A DNA stretch of 64,000 nt from Nectonema munidae. Its lineage: Eukaryota > Nematomorpha > Nectonematoida > Nectonematidae. Shown piece after piece: positions 1 through 11,997 of this stretch (within the stretch, counting starts at the first letter, position 1; each line of letters begins with the position of its first letter). The stretch is from positions 1,344,501 to 1,408,500 of the forward strand of contig JAUIRK010000885.1 of the NCBI GenBank assembly GCA_030549495.1, given 5' to 3'. Below the pieces are notes generated by a model. It was not told the DNA's origin and did not search any database. It saw only the letters and a program-made list of their open reading frames with translations. The translations under genes were made by a program, and so were the position numbers.

Positions 1-49
1 ATATAGCAGCAGATAATATTTTTACATCCTCTACTTTAGTTGAAACTAT

Positions 50-581
50 TTGATAATAAAACAATATATGTTGGTATTTTTTGAAAAAAGAAAAAGTGTA
101 TCCCACCAGCAGCTTTGGTCCCAAACAAAAATCGTGTTACATTCAATTACTTTTTCTATCAAGAAAAAACACTTTTTTCTTTTTATGACAAAAAACCCTC
201 CTGTTCTCCTTTTTGACACTTTTTGCAAAAAAATTCGAAAGATAAACAAGATTCTAAATCAAGTACTGTTTGTTTTTATAATCAAACAAAAGGTTGAGTA
301 GATATTAGGGATAAAAAAATTTGCTCATATGTAGAAGATGGCCAGCAAGGGTTATCAGTAATGTGATAGACATTGATGGAATTAATGCTTTGTTCATTTA
401 TAAAAAACAAAACATTCTTTGTTTGACCCATTATGAGTTTCTGAAGAATGCTGGATACCAATTAGTGGAAAAAAGGTGTTTCTTATGTAAAACAGATCGA
501 AAGACCATATGTATTGAATGTCAAAAAGTTATTTGCCCCGAACATTCATATAAAATTTCTATATTTTGTTTTAAAAAATAA
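50..581 (+). pseudogene. piggyBac transposase, C-terminal remnant
   Basis: Broken 3' end of a piggyBac-type transposase (cut-and-paste DNA transposase, DDE_Tnp_1_7 family). The piece is readable in more than one frame: a YNQTKG segment near 275-293, where the family has YNxTKGGVD, is followed by a stop. The last stretch (321-581) reads RRWPARV, then DIDGINALFIY, matching the family's RRWPxxxFxNxxDIAxINA. It ends in a cysteine-rich zinc-binding tail, C-x2-C-x6-C-x2-C-x4-C-x2-H, typical of piggyBac C termini. The catalytic domain is missing because the window starts inside the element or because it is lost. It is not the missing end of the piggyBac at 2484-3914: both carry the same C-terminal segment and lie on opposite strands. 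Seen: motifs and frame breaks. Known: family layout. Inferred: dead copy. Confidence 0.8.
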
Positions 582-654
582 TGTTAAATTTATAAACAAT
601 TGTTCCCGGGGCCCAACTTTTGGGGGGTAAATTAAAAAAAAATTTTAAAAAGTT

Positions 655-769
655 TTTTAGAGGGGGGTAAAATTTTTTAGGGAGGAAAAAGGAGGGGGGG
701 GGGGGTGGGGGAGGGGGGGGGGGATTGGTTGGGGGGTGGGGGGGGGAGGGGGGGGGGGGGGGGGGGGAA
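655..769. repeat. Poly-G low-complexity tract
   Basis: About 115 bases of almost pure G with a few A and T, directly after the piggyBac remnant. It follows a GGGGTAAAATTTT-type stretch that looks like a decayed transposon end. Such a tract is likely to be length-unstable and hard to assemble. Its exact length here should not be trusted. Confidence 0.8.
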
Positions 770-2029
770 AAGAAAATTAAAACTTAATTGTTTACTTGTT
801 CTTTAAATAAAGTTTATTATTTTGACAAATAGTACATCCTTTTCACAAAGATGTGTAATTTTTACCCATGGTCGTACTTTACCTTATAATATTTTCGACA
901 TTCTCTAACCGTTAAAGGGATTTTCTATCACAAACAAGAAAGTTGAGTAAAAACATTTAGGTTGTTTAAAAATTAAAACCCATTACTTATTAAAACGATT
1001 TTTAATGATATTTGAATTTCCAGTTGTGTTGACCAATCACCGAAAAAAAAGTAAAAAAATTGATAATAAAGTTAAATATAATGCTTGAAATTAGAAAATG
1101 TCAACGGAGGATTTTAAGTTTAAGAGTTGCAAGTAAAAGTAGTTAGTAACAATTAGTGATTGTGTAAAAAATGAGAAACGACAATGAATAAGTTAAATCA
1201 CAAAAAAATAAAATAACACAAAGTTATCGAAAAAGTCACACACAAAAGTAAATTTTTAGTTTTTACATAACAACAAAATCGCTCTCAAAAACCACAGAAA
1301 CTAAAAAAAAACTTGCTCCAATACTCCTAAATAACACTAGCACTTATCTCTGAAAGTCCAAATAAAAAAAGGAATTACAAATTTTCAATGAAAAAGTAGG
1401 TTTGTATCAATGCAACTTTCTCTCTTTACCATTCTTCCTAGTTGGTGAAAATGTTATATGACATAAAGTAGCTCATTGCTCAAAGTAAGTTTTTTTCGCC
1501 TAACCCTAGCTTCAGTGATAGCTTTTCAAAATCGTGCAATGAAAATAGAAAAGGGAGAAAAAACTTACTTTCACAATTGTATTCTTTTGAATAATAGTTA
1601 AAACAAAGTTTACATTTCGTTAATTTCAAATTCAGCCTTATGAAAGTATAAACCTAGAATAAAGCAAAGAGAAGGAGGAGGTCACAATAATAACAAGGAT
1701 CAGAAATTTGATTTTAGAAAGCTTCCAAATATCTCTAGAGTTATGAGAGGATTTTTTACACAAGATATAGAGAAGCTCTCGAGTAGGCGATAAGAGAGAG
1801 AGAGAGAAAACGCATATGGTGTATGGTGTTCAAGTTCCTCTAAAAACTGAAACATAACCAACCGCTTTTAAAAGTATACCTTATATATTCGCTGAATGTA
1901 TCATCCCTTTTTATATTGGGAAAATTTAGAAGAAAACTCAGACTTATTAGTATTTCATGTGGAGTAATGTTTAGTAACTTTATTGCACACAATACTTATT
2001 GAAAATATTAATAAGTTGAAATGGAACAG
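770..2029. other. AT-rich non-coding stretch
   Basis: No open frame of note and no repeat structure beyond a short GA microsatellite near 1794-1808. I see nothing that can be assigned. Confidence 0.6.
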
Positions 2030-2137
2030 GTCAATTCGACCTCAGGAAAATTCGGCCTCAAAAAAATTTGGTCTCAAAAAATAATGAGATAAAAGCCGAA
2101 TTGTCTTGAAGTCCAACTATCCCGAGGCCGAATTGAC
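2030..2137. repeat. Short inverted repeat built of CCGAATT motifs
   Basis: About 108 bases. Starts with GTCAATTCGACCTC and ends with the near reverse complement GAGGCCGAATTGAC, two mismatches over 14 bases. Inside are further AATTCGGCCTC-like words. The architecture (a short unit containing CCGAA or GCGAA, repeated and inverted) resembles the tracts at 16566, 30958 and 55062. Confidence 0.6.
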
Positions 2138-2483
2138 TATAAACGGTTTAAATACTTACCAACAATTAAAGTTTCTTGAGATATGATCACTATTTATTTC
2201 AGAGTGAATTTGGTCCCAGTTTTTGTAAAGAAAATAATATTCAATTTTTCCCAGGGTTTCTTTATAGAAATGACTTCACTAAAATACTATTGGAAACACT
2301 TTAACTTTATTTCTATAGTTGATGATATTGGTTCAAAAATTGTATTTATTATTTTCAAATTTTAAACTTCGAACATATAATTTTGAGTAAGTTTTGGAAA
2401 AAACTCAGAAATGGATAAGTTTTTGATTTTGGGTTGATTACTTTTATTTGAATACAAAGAAAGTTCAGGCTTTTTTTATGCAT

Positions 2484-3914
2484 TCAAGGCAGAAATGTCC
2501 AAAATATTATAGAAGACAGCCATTGACCATCTGTTCGTTCTCTGTGATACGGTATAAAAATTAACCAGCTCGTCAAAAATATCTCTCTGCCCTTCGTTTT
2601 ATTATATTGGCTTATAATTATGGGAATCTTCTCCTTTGTTTTATTGATTTTTTTCTCGTAGTGATAGGTGCTCTGCAAAATTACGTTTTTGTACTTTTTC
2701 GACATATATGAAACAAGTGTTACTTAATCATTGAAGTAAAAAACAGAACTATATTTTTTTCTTCCTCTTCAAGAACTAAAATTTTCAGGTAAACTACTTT
2801 TATTTTTTCTTATAGTACCGATTGTCATTATATTCTGAGTAAAGATTGGGCAAGATTGTAAGAAGAAAAAAAATTTGTCAAAAGTAATATTGAGACCTTT
2901 GAGTCCTCCTGATAATTCTAGAACCACATATTCTGATAAGTTTTTCCCGTCGAATCGAAATTTTTGTCTAAATAAGGCATTATTTCCCATACATAATAAG
3001 AGACAGCATCACAAATGTGCCAAAATTTAATATCATACTTAGATGGTTTTATAGGCATATATTGCCAGAATGGTGCCTTACCACGGAAACTTTTGAGCTG
3101 CTCGTCTACTGTCACAAAAAAGCTTATGTTATAATATTTATCTAGAAACGAACACCAATCATCCAATAGCTCTCGAATTGCTGCAGATTTGTCGCTCTGC
3201 TTACTTTGATTTCTTGTCATCGCATCATCGAATCTTAGAGTAGTACATAATTCTTCAAATCTAATAAGGGTGAAGGTGGCAGGGAAAATTGGTCTTCCAT
3301 TTTCTTTGCTCCATAAATTTTTTATTGCCTCTTTTGGATTTATACACACCAAGTAAAATCAACGCACCAAAAACGCATTCGACTCTATTTCGTTTAAATT
3401 CATCCATTCATTTCCAAAAGTTTCAAGTCCTTTCTTGTTCGTGTTGTTTATTTGTAATTTTTGGAGGGAAAAAATGAAAAAAAGCAAAAAATTCGTGATC
3501 AACTCTAGAAGTGTCAACCTTGTTGGACCTGCTTTTGAATGGATAACATTTGCTGATGAACGTTTTTAGGTGGAAGAGAACACCATTAATTTTGCTATCT
3601 TTGGATAAAATCTTGGTGTTGCTTTGAACACAAGTGTTGGAATAACTGTCATCAGAGTTTTAAGTGCTTTCAACACAGGAAATATGATCGTCTGTTTCAG
3701 AACCCAACTCTGTCTTGGAGTTGTCTGAATCATCACTTTGATCAATAATTTTTGATTTAGCGATTCGCAAAATGATTTTTGACATTGGAAACAAGCAAGA
3801 ACGGGATTGAGGCAATAAAAGTGAAAAGAAATAAATGGGAAGAACAAAAGAGACAAAATGAATAAAAGAATGAGAGAAAAAAATAACGAAAGATATCGAA
3901 TATCTGCTACTCAA
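2484..3914 (-). pseudogene. piggyBac transposase, broken
   Basis: A piggyBac-type transposase read right to left. The N-terminal acidic part (about 3900-3660) carries DQSDDSDNSKTE, as is usual for the family. After a damaged stretch, 3352-2918 reads the core: TLRFDDAMTR, then TVDEQLKSFRG (first catalytic Asp region), then YMPIKPSKYDIKFW, close to the family's TVDEQLxxFRGRxxFxxYxPxKPxKYGIK. The frame shifts near 2960, and the next piece (2990-2769) reads GKNLSEYVVLELSGGLKG. A last piece (2705-2484) reads KKYKNVILQST and YNKTKG, then shifts again into a frame that ends DISALNA and a stop, so the cysteine-rich tail is missing. At least four frame breaks. No TTAA-flanked ends were found. Dead copy. 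Confidence 0.88.
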
Positions 3915-4944
3915 TGTGATTTTTTACAAGCTTTACTGTCTCTCTAATACAACATTTATAACATATATATCATGATATGTCAAACGTTGATAGATTTGCA
4001 AAGCTTCAAGACCATTTTCAGTTCTATGAAAAGCGTCAGACATCACATTATACATAAATATCTGTTGTCAAATATGAGTATGTAATATATTTATGAGTTA
4101 TTCAGTCTCTATGATGTAACATCTTTAACAAAATGTAAATTATATAATAAATGCGTGTTAAAAATATATCAAGTACAAAATGGACCCGAAAAGGAGGAGT
4201 CTTACATTTTTTATAAAAGAAAACTTGAAAATGGTAAAATTAACAAAATAATCAACTCAAAAACAAAGTAAAGAAAAGTTAAAATCATAGTTTAGGTAGA
4301 AACTGTTTTATTAAAACTTGGCGAGCCAAAATGGACCCGAATTGGTAATAAGCCCTTTCAATACAACCAGATATAAAGAAACTAGTTGAGCAGCTAAAAT
4401 CAACCACAGGGATCTCATTAAATATCCTTATTTTTTTATTAATATAAAAATTGTATTATAATTGAGTTGCATTAGATTTGCTTTCATTTCAATATGAATT
4501 CTAATTATATACTATTTTCTATATCATAACTTCAAAAATTTTATTAGTGAAAAATATTAAAATAAATATTTTTGCCTAATTTTTATGAAGGGGTCCGCCA
4601 AAAAAAAGAAGTGAAAAGGGTTCCATAAGTAAAAAAGGTTGAGAAAAGACGATTCAAAATAAACAAACTAAGCTTTAACACACCCCGAATGGACGATTCA
4701 TACTTAGATGAACTTTTTAAAGATTTTTAGTTTTGGTAGTATATCAAACTAACTAAATAATTAAATCGCTTACTAACTAATTAGCCATCTTGATTTGTGC
4801 ATCTGAAATTCGTCTAAACGGAATGAATTTTCTTCTAAGTGGAATTCGTCCATCCATCATTTAGGATGAGATCAATATGAAAGGAGGCAAAGGTGATCTA
4901 GCCGAAAACACGTGATTTCGTCAACAAATATAAAACGTATTTTA
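3915..4944. other. AT-rich non-coding stretch
   Basis: No gene seen. The word AAAATGGACCCGAA occurs twice in direct orientation (near 4185 and 4328), about 143 bases apart, perhaps a decayed tandem repeat. Confidence 0.5.
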
Positions 4945-5082
4945 TGTACCCATTTACGGCCAATGTTCCTATTTTGGAACATAAGTAATTTCATCTTCGT
5001 CTGCTTTTTTCAATGACTTTAAATATAAATCGTCTGCGTATTTTTAGATATCGTCTGCTTTGCTTGGCCTTAAATGGGTTAA
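4945..5082. mobile_element. Small TTAA-type MITE (piggyBac-like), copy 1
   Basis: About 138 bases. Left end CCCATTTACGGCCAATG, right end TTGGCCTTAAATGGG followed by TTAA, so the ends are inverted repeats of each other. The middle holds TCGTCTGC words. Three other copies of the same design lie at 17666-17802, 17799-17890 and 28845-28972. A CCC..GGG end with a TTAA target fits piggyBac-type mobility; that assignment is inference. Confidence 0.65.
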
Positions 5083-5900
5083 ATTTATATTATCAATAAA
5101 TTCTTTTGGCTCTTGAAAAATCTTATTCTTATTGCTGAGCAAATTTTATTTGGTCGATTAAATATCATGTTTCTATCGACAGCTATAAAAAGTTTTTTTA
5201 ATATTTAATGTAATATTTTGAAAGAACTTTTTTAGTTATTGACAAAATATAAAAATTCCTTTTATTATTTATCTTACTCAAAGTTATTTGATTTTATCAA
5301 AATTTCAACTAAAATAAAATTCCTATATAATTTTGCCTAAAAAACATATCAATTCAAAATTATTATGACAGTATGGGTTACAAGATGTCCTGGTTTTCTC
5401 TTAACAGCAGAATCTCTGAAGATTTAGAAGAATCCCGGATTTTCATACACTAATCTTATATGTCCAAAAAAGGAGTCTAGGAAAATAAAGCTTAAAATTT
5501 AAGTGTTTTTCCCTATTTTTTAGTATAAAAACTAATCTTTTACTTTTAAAGTATTATTCATATTTATTATTTTTGTTAAAAATAGAAAATTTTGTTCTTG
5601 ACTTTCTTCAATACCATTTTGTCTCGATTTGATGATGTAAAAACCTTGTAATCCTACAGACACTTTAATGCATAACACTTGCGCAATAAAATGTTAATTG
5701 CCTATTATTTGGCGATATAAGCATCTACAAAAATAGTATTTATTTTTTTTCAATAAAAAATTTATTTATAAATATTCTTTTTATAAAAAAATTAATTTAT
5801 AAAAATTTTGCGATTTTTTCGCAAAAAAATTAATTCAAAAAAGTTGATTTATAATTTAATATAATTTATTTACTGCTTTCTTTTTTCATAGTAAAAAGCA
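5083..5900. other. AT-rich non-coding stretch
   Basis: Runs of A and T with no coding signal and no recognised element. Confidence 0.55.
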
Positions 5901-5910
5901 TTGTTTACAG

Positions 5911-6025
5911 ACACCTCATTTGAAACCAACGCCTCAGATTTGCAATCATACCAAATGGCCCAAATCATATTTCCAACTCAGCCCACTTAGAATAGCAAAT
6001 CGCCACGTGGTGCAATTGGAAGCAG
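5911..6025 (+). other. Possible isolated exon, unknown gene
   Basis: A less AT-rich island in AT-rich DNA. An acceptor-like TTGTTTACAG ends at 5910 and a donor-like AGCAG|GTATAT lies at 6025-6026. The plus-strand frame stays open through the island and on to 6117 (stop at 6118-6120), and reads KPTPQICNHTKWPK near its start. I do not recognise the protein. No partner exons can be seen nearby. It may be a real exon, a piece of processed gene, or chance. Confidence 0.25.
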
Positions 6026-6599
6026 GTATATTCGACCTCGAGACTTGTAACGATGTTTGCTATGATTATGAGAAGCGCATTTTTTTGGAAATAAAAGTTA
6101 AAACAGCCGTTCAAATATAAGTTTCAGTGAGCAAATGAACACAAGAAATATGCATGAATTTGATCCAATGTCAAAAAAATCGAACTGAGAATGTCCTAAT
6201 TTTCGAGTGTATAAGTTTGGACATATTTTGAAGAACGGCTTATTTGATACTATTTGGTTTCTTTCTATATGATCACCAGAATGAGCATTCCTTCTAATTT
6301 CTTTCTCTTTTTCTTTGCGCTTATTTATTTAAATAACTTTCAATCAAATAGCTGACAATTCCAAATATAAAAAATAAAAACATGTAACAAGGGGGGATTT
6401 AATATAAACAACTTATGTAGAGTGATAAATTAAGGGAAAGTTACTAGAAGAGTCATTTGAAACACAAGATATACGAAAGATGTTTCTTATTACGACTTGT
6501 TTCTATATATTTCTTACTATATGGGATTGCAACTATAAAGACTACCAGCTAAAAATTATTTACAATGAGATTGTAGGAGTGATTAATTTTAGAATTTAA

Positions 6600-7200
6600 A
6601 AAGTAGAGTAGATTTAAACGCTTTTTTAAACCACCAGCTTTTAAAAAAAGTATTTTTTTGTTCTTAATGCCAAAAGTTAATGAATAAAAATAATCTACTC
6701 TCTTCCGGTATCTTTTGGTAAATTTTGATGACTTTTCTAATGAAAATTTTTTCCTCCAATTTTTTATTTCAAAAACTACATATGGTAATAATTGTATAGA
6801 AGCAATTTGATTGATTTATGTAATTTTTTGTTCAAAGTCTTCTTTTCTTTCAGTATCTTCCGGTATTTTTTTTAAACTTTTTATATAAAAAGAAATTTTC
6901 AGTTTTTTTATCATTAATTTTGCCAGCATTCAATGTGTTGATACAATTCAGTTCATTTATGTAGTCTTTTGATGAAAATTTCTGCTTTTTCTAGTATCTT
7001 TTTGTATCTTTCGGTGTTTTTCAGTAATTCTTTCGATAAAAAAAAACTTGTTTTAAAATAATTTTTTATGATTTTTACTTATATGTAATGTACAGATGAT
7101 ATTTAATTGACTTGTATATTTTTTTGTTAAAAATTTTGTCGTTTCGAGTATCTTCCAGTAAAAAGTCCGACCTTTTTTTATTCTTATTATGGCAAAAGTT
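6600..7200. repeat. Diverged tandem repeat, unit about 145 bases
   Basis: The word GTATCTTCCGGTAT or close variants recurs near 6703, 6851, 6990 and 7147, so the unit is roughly 140-157 bases. Each is preceded by a block like TTGATTTATGTAATTTTTT. The flank word CAAAAGTTAATGAAT also appears at both ends (6671 and 7194). Copies differ at many positions, so the array is old. Confidence 0.65.
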
Positions 7201-7618
7201 AATGAATGAAAACAAAGCTGGTGTACAAAATGTTTTAGTTATGAAAAGTTTCGTCGTTTTTTGCAGATGGTTTACTGGTGGAAGCGTAGTTTCTCTATCT
7301 AGTTGTTCTGGGTTCCCACTGAATATAATGAAATAAATTCTGAATATAAATGAAAAAAATTTCCCATTTTTTATTCTTAAATCGTGGTACTTACAATGGT
7401 ACCGTAAATATTTAGGAGTGTTGTCCAAATTGTGACCGGCCAAGAAATAAAAAAAAATTTAATTCATTTTTTAGCATAACTTCTGACAAATTCATTAGCG
7501 ATTTCAAGTGCTTAATTCTAATGTAAATACATGCAGAGTAGAGATGTATCGAATGTTAAATTTTATTATGGATGTTAATTTTTTGTTTGAGGCGGATATC
7601 AAATTTAACATCCTAGCG

Positions 7619-7670
7619 CAGGGGTCGGCAAAGTGGTCGATATCGACCCCTGGGGGTCGATAAGATAGAC
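7619..7670 (+). mobile_element. Solitary hAT-like transposon end
   Basis: Begins CAGGGGTCGGCAAAGTGG, a typical hAT-type terminal sequence, and contains the hairpin TCGACCCCTGGGGGTCGA and the palindrome GGTCGATATCGACC. No matching right end was found within the next kilobase. Up to 8137 the sequence is otherwise unremarkable. Confidence 0.5.
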
Positions 7671-8137
7671 AAACTTACCAAATTGTGCTATACTTTTTTT
7701 ACTTTATATAGTAGTAATAAAACTCCATTTTCTTTTAAAACATAGCTTAGGACATTGTATAGTATATAGGATATATGAAACATTTTTGGTTTGTATTTTT
7801 TCTCTTAATTGTTGGAGAATGATTTTTAGCGGATGCGTATATCATAATTGTTATTCTAACTAAACACAAGTTTTATACTTCTTAAAAATTTAGAGAGATG
7901 TCAATTTATATGTGTTATCACATAAAGAAATACTTATCATAAATATTTTGGATAATGTAAAAACTCAAAAATTCCGAAAAAAAACTTTGCGGTATATAGA
8001 AGAAAGGAAAATGTTTGGAAACTGGTAATGCAGATGCTGAAATTTAAATGATTAGCGGATGAGGATGTTTGGAGATATCCGATACATCTCTAATGCACAC
8101 ATAACATATAAATACAAACATGCATATAGCCCTAGAG

Positions 8138-8533
8138 CAGGGGCCGGGAACCTTTTTGACTAAAAGAGCCCAAAAAAGACATATTTTAAAATCTAATCCT
8201 CTGAGAGCCATATATATTTTTAAATACTGATTACAATTAAATGAAAAAAGAAGACCAACAATTTTATAGTATAATAAGACTTTGAATTTATTTTAAACCA
8301 CATTGTTTTATCGAAGTTATTTAAATAAGCAAAGTCTGCATCATCATCAGCTTTATTTGTGTCATCGTGATTCGTAATGATGACGAAATTAAGAGAGTGT
8401 AGAATTGGCAAGAAGGATATGCATTATCGCAATACCTCCCTTTATCCTGAAGGCCACCTAATTTATTTGAGAGCCAGATGCAGTCATCAAAAGAGCCATG
8501 TCTGGCTCGCGAGCCATAGGTTCCCGACCCCTG
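8138..8533 (-). mobile_element. hAT MITE, copy 1, with 8-bp TSD
   Basis: 396 bases. Ends CAGGGGCCGGGAACC and GGTTCCCGACCCCTG. Perfect 8-bp target duplication CCCTAGAG at 8130-8137 and 8534-8541. Contains the palindrome GGCTCGCGAGCC near its right end. It is nearly identical, in reverse orientation, to 13276-13673: a 60-residue conceptual translation is unchanged between the copies, so both moved recently. No transposase is encoded; it must have been moved by a hAT elsewhere. Confidence 0.93.
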
Positions 8534-8541
8534 CCCTAGAG

Positions 8542-9317
8542 CCTCACCGTGAAAAAAAAAGAATAACATTGCTAGGGGGAGGGAAATTCGCTCATTTGTA
8601 CCCCTATGAATTCTCCCCTTTTACATTGGTTATTGAAAATACTCCTCTCAACACATTTAAAGCTATTTTATGATAAATGTCCATGATTTATTATATGAAA
8701 AATTGCATAATTAATTTATCTTTATTTTTAACGGTAGCTGACTATAATATGATGGTAATATATGATAATAATATTATAATATGGTAGGTGACTATAATGA
8801 TAAATGATAATAGGAAATTAGTAAAAAAAAAAAAGTGGACTAAAGTCCAAATTATTTTTTATACCCGGCCTACTCCAAAAAAGTGTGCAGAACCCTGTTC
8901 TAAATTTCTCTTATTTAATGACAATTAAATTTGAGGGTATACAAGACATTTTAATTTTCAAAAGAGATTGATAAACTAAAACCAGTAGGGAATCCTGAAA
9001 GCTAACTTCTTAAGTAATTAAAAAAAATTAACTAAAACTAACTGGAAAGCACAGGGCTAATGAACTTACTTATATATTTTCATTGTATATATTTATTTAC
9101 TTGATAAAGGAGTGGTGGTAAATGTCTTTCTCTCTAAATCCGTTTTGAAATATTATAAGGCCTTATCTCAATTTTAGGTCTGGTATTTTCAAGAATGAAA
9201 TACTTAGGCCTTTAATTCTTTCACTGTGAAAAAAATAGTTTCACTTATTAATTAAATTAGTAAGCCCTCTTGTCCAAATTTTCCCTAATGAATTAGCAAG
9301 GTTTTCCAAAGTTAAGT
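8542..9317. other. AT-rich non-coding stretch
   Basis: No gene or element recognised. Confidence 0.5.
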
Positions 9318-9808
9318 CAGGGATTCCCAAATGGCCTTAAATTTACCCCTTAGGGGTAAAAATTTCTATGTTGGATAATTAAAATTATGGTTCAAATTTT
9401 TGGAGGTTCACACATTTACTATATTGTTTTTGGTTAAAAAATTCATCCTAAATGAACCCAAAGTTTTAATAACGCTCTCCGTTTGAGGAACATGAGGCCA
9501 GGTGTAGACAACATTAATTACCGATTAGACGTAGCTATGGCTAATAATTCAATATTGATAAACAGGCCTGGAGATTGACTTTTTCATGATTACTGGGCTC
9601 ACAATATTTTACTTTTATCGAGAATCTGAGAGCCGAATTTGAAGAATGATAACAAAAAAATAAAACTTTTCCTAAAATGCAATATTTTTAATGCGCAAAT
9701 TGCAAAAGACAAACCAGTAAAGTATAAGTGTATGTACGTTATTTACGGTAAGGCATGATATTGTTCGTCTGAACAAACGTGTACTGCTGATATTAGGTTA
9801 GTTTAGGG

Positions 9809-11316
9809 TCAAAAAGTGTGGATGAGCCACGTGTGTATTCTCTTAACACAGGAAAATGACCGTTCTGCTTCAGTGCTACCGATTGGAAGGACGGCTAGTA
9901 TTTTGAGAAGTTCCCTCACATTTGGAAAGAACATTTCATCAGCATGGTTGGCCAGGAGAGATGTCACAGATATGTCGCCTATGGTGCCTTTGTTCATCCA
10001 GTAATTTAACCAGCGGAACATCTCGCTATCAAGAGCAACAGGTAATGGTAACACATGATACCATTTGTCATGCAGATTTTCAGTCAACTTTGGTAATGTT
10101 TCTTTGGTCTTCTGGAGAATCACTTCTGGAACGAGACAGCATAGTTGATAATGGGCACGTTTGTCATCACTGAAACGACATCTCAGTTCACTGCAGGTAG
10201 TATCAAGGAATGGAATAACCAAAGTTCTCTTCCAGTAGTCAAAAACTGTATCTGATGGATGGTTATCTCTCATCGTTTGTTTCCTACAGATCCTTAGTCT
10301 CTGTTCACGTAAGACAACAAGACTACTTAGTTATCGCACTTTACGATATACACGATCAAACTAGACGTCTACTTCTAATCGTATGTCTTGATATGTTGAC
10401 ATAACCTGTTCTATTTTCTGGAATCCTAAGTACACCTCCATATGGGAACCTTGTAATGTAATCACGACTGGACGCAGTGGTTCCAACATCTCCTTGGCAA
10501 TGACAACGCTTACGATGTGTCCGAAGTCCAAGAGCGTATCGCGAAGACCATTAGCCCTTGTTCTAGTGGAGGAATCCCAGTTCCAATCATCGTTGTTTGG
10601 ATAGAATCTCTCATCTTTGATCGGCTGACAGATTTCATTCAGAGTAGCAACTATGTATTCATATAGTTGAAAAATAGTTTCAAATGTCGTGTACCGTTCG
10701 ACCCAACGGGTTTTACACAGGTTCTTCAGCTTTGTTTTTCTCATATCTGGTGCCAGTGAATCAATAATGATCTTAAAAAAGCGTTGCCGCTTGAGTGAAT
10801 TGTCGAAAAAGCTGTAAAGCTAACGGCATGTGTCCATCATATTGTGTATTGATGATATTTTGCATGCATGACAAATAACAAGATTAAGGATGGAGGCAAC
10901 ATCCTTGGAATTGGGCGTCAAGGGCAAGCTTTAATAATTCAACTTGAACGCCAACTCTCTCAGAACTCATCGAAGCTGTAGTGTCATAAGCCTGGTCACG
11001 GCAGTGACTAAGGTCGATCCGATTTTTTTAGGGATTCTTTGATAGCTACAGCTATTTCCACAACGGATGTCCTTTCAAGATCAACTAAATCTAACAACAC
11101 TTCTCACTTTCTTGGCTTTGAAGCATCATCAACAATGTCAAGTATCCTGAGGCACACAGATAAAATTTCACGTCCATTCGAGGTAGTTTCATCGGCTATT
11201 ATAGAAAAGTGAGGACATTTTCTGATACATTCTCTGAAGTTGTCTCGGATGATATCAGCAGCAACATGTATCACATCGTTCTGAATTGTCTTACTCGTGT
11301 ATCGAGAGGTTTGGAT
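9809..11316 (-). pseudogene. hAT transposase (TTF/ZMYM1-like), broken
   Basis: hAT transposase of the group also seen in domesticated ZMYM1-type proteins. Read right to left: SRYTSKTIQNDVIH and FSIIADETTSN (first catalytic Asp) near 11310-11170; DLSHCRDQAYD near 11010, where the family has CRGQGYDGA; CKTRWVERYTTFE near 10710 (conserved RW); STRTRANGLRDTLLDFGHIV near 10550; and the C-terminal dimerisation segment PIGSTEAERSFSCVKRIHTWL near 9890-9820, with the conserved Glu of the triad. The 10744-11100 stretch has several frame breaks. The N-terminal zinc finger is missing because the gene is cut at about 11316. Dead copy. Confidence 0.9.
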
Positions 11317-11646
11317 TATATGCCGAATGATGAAACGTTGAAAGATGATCTTATTGAATTGCGCACAAACTGTGTTTTTGAAATGCAATTTGAAAGCAAA
11401 ACTTTGGAACAATATTGGTGCACGGCAATGGAGATGTTTCCAAGACTTTGTAAAAAAGCACAAAGTATTCTTATTCCAATTGTGACAACTTACTTGTGCG
11501 AGTCCGAATTTAGTACCCTTTTGTCAATAAAGACTAAATCTAGAAATCGCTTGAGTGCACAAGCAGATATGCGAATTGCTATCAGTAGCAAAGTACCACG
11601 TTTTGAGAAACTCATATGCAAAAAACAAGAGCAAAATAGTTATTAA
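11317..11646 (+). pseudogene. hAT transposase C-terminus (ZBED5/ZMYM6-like)
   Basis: The C-terminal 100 or so residues of a second type of hAT transposase. It reads LEQYWCTAMEMFPRLCKKA, then TTYLCESEFSTLL, then SIKTKSRNRL and PRFEKLICKKQ, close to the FPTTYLCExGFSxLLxIKxKxRNRL signature of the hAT dimerisation domain. Only the end is present; it starts where the opposite-strand hAT stops. About 285 bases downstream is the right terminal repeat ending at 11932, which fits the distance from stop codon to 3' end in hATs. Confidence 0.85.
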
Positions 11647-11997
11647 ATTTGAGGTGGACTTTGTATAAAATTATTAGCTTTTTAAAAGAGAATAAAATAT
11701 TGAACTATTTTTTAAAATGGAAGTTGTTTGGATGCAGATTGTTTAATTTTATTTCCATATATTTCATTTTTGTTAATATAGTACCTCATAAAAAATGATT
11801 ATGCAAATTTTTGTCGTTTTTATATTTCAACTTTTCTTTTAAAAAAATTTGTAAATTTTCATTACATAAACTGTCAAAAAAAAATTAAAATTTTTTAGGG
11901 GTACGGAGCGTCAAAAAGGTTGGGAACCACTGGTCTAGATAGATATCTTTTCAAGTATTTGACTATAAGATATAGAAATTACAATAAAAATAACTTC

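Larger units (their letters stand above)
9318..11932. mobile_element. Composite hAT block
   Basis: Left end CAGGGATTCCCAAATGG, right end GGTTGGGAACCACTG, similar inverted termini each followed inward by a GGGGTA-type block. The bases outside are AGTTAAGT on the left and GTCTAGAT on the right. Each fits the nnnTAnnn target pattern reported for Buster-type hATs, but they do not match each other, so the two ends may come from different copies. Inside lie two unrelated transposase pieces on opposite strands (9809-11316 minus, 11317-11646 plus) that abut near 11316. That means a second hAT was inserted, or a deletion fused two elements. Confidence 0.6.

Noticed and set aside
6030-6090. Resemblance of ETCNDVCYDYEK to a crustacean neurohormone cysteine pattern
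   Set aside because: Only two cysteines in a short stretch after a likely splice donor; the family needs six in fixed order.
7075-7443. Open frame of 122 codons on minus
   Set aside because: It lies over the diverged 145-bp tandem repeat, has no motif, and competes with an equally long frame on the other strand.
8321-8569. Open frame identical to one at 13204-13494
   Set aside because: The identity comes from the two hAT MITEs; the frame starts outside the element and has no protein features.
9310-11940. Target duplication for the composite hAT
   Set aside because: AGTTAAGT and GTCTAGAT share only the central TA, so I do not claim a duplication.
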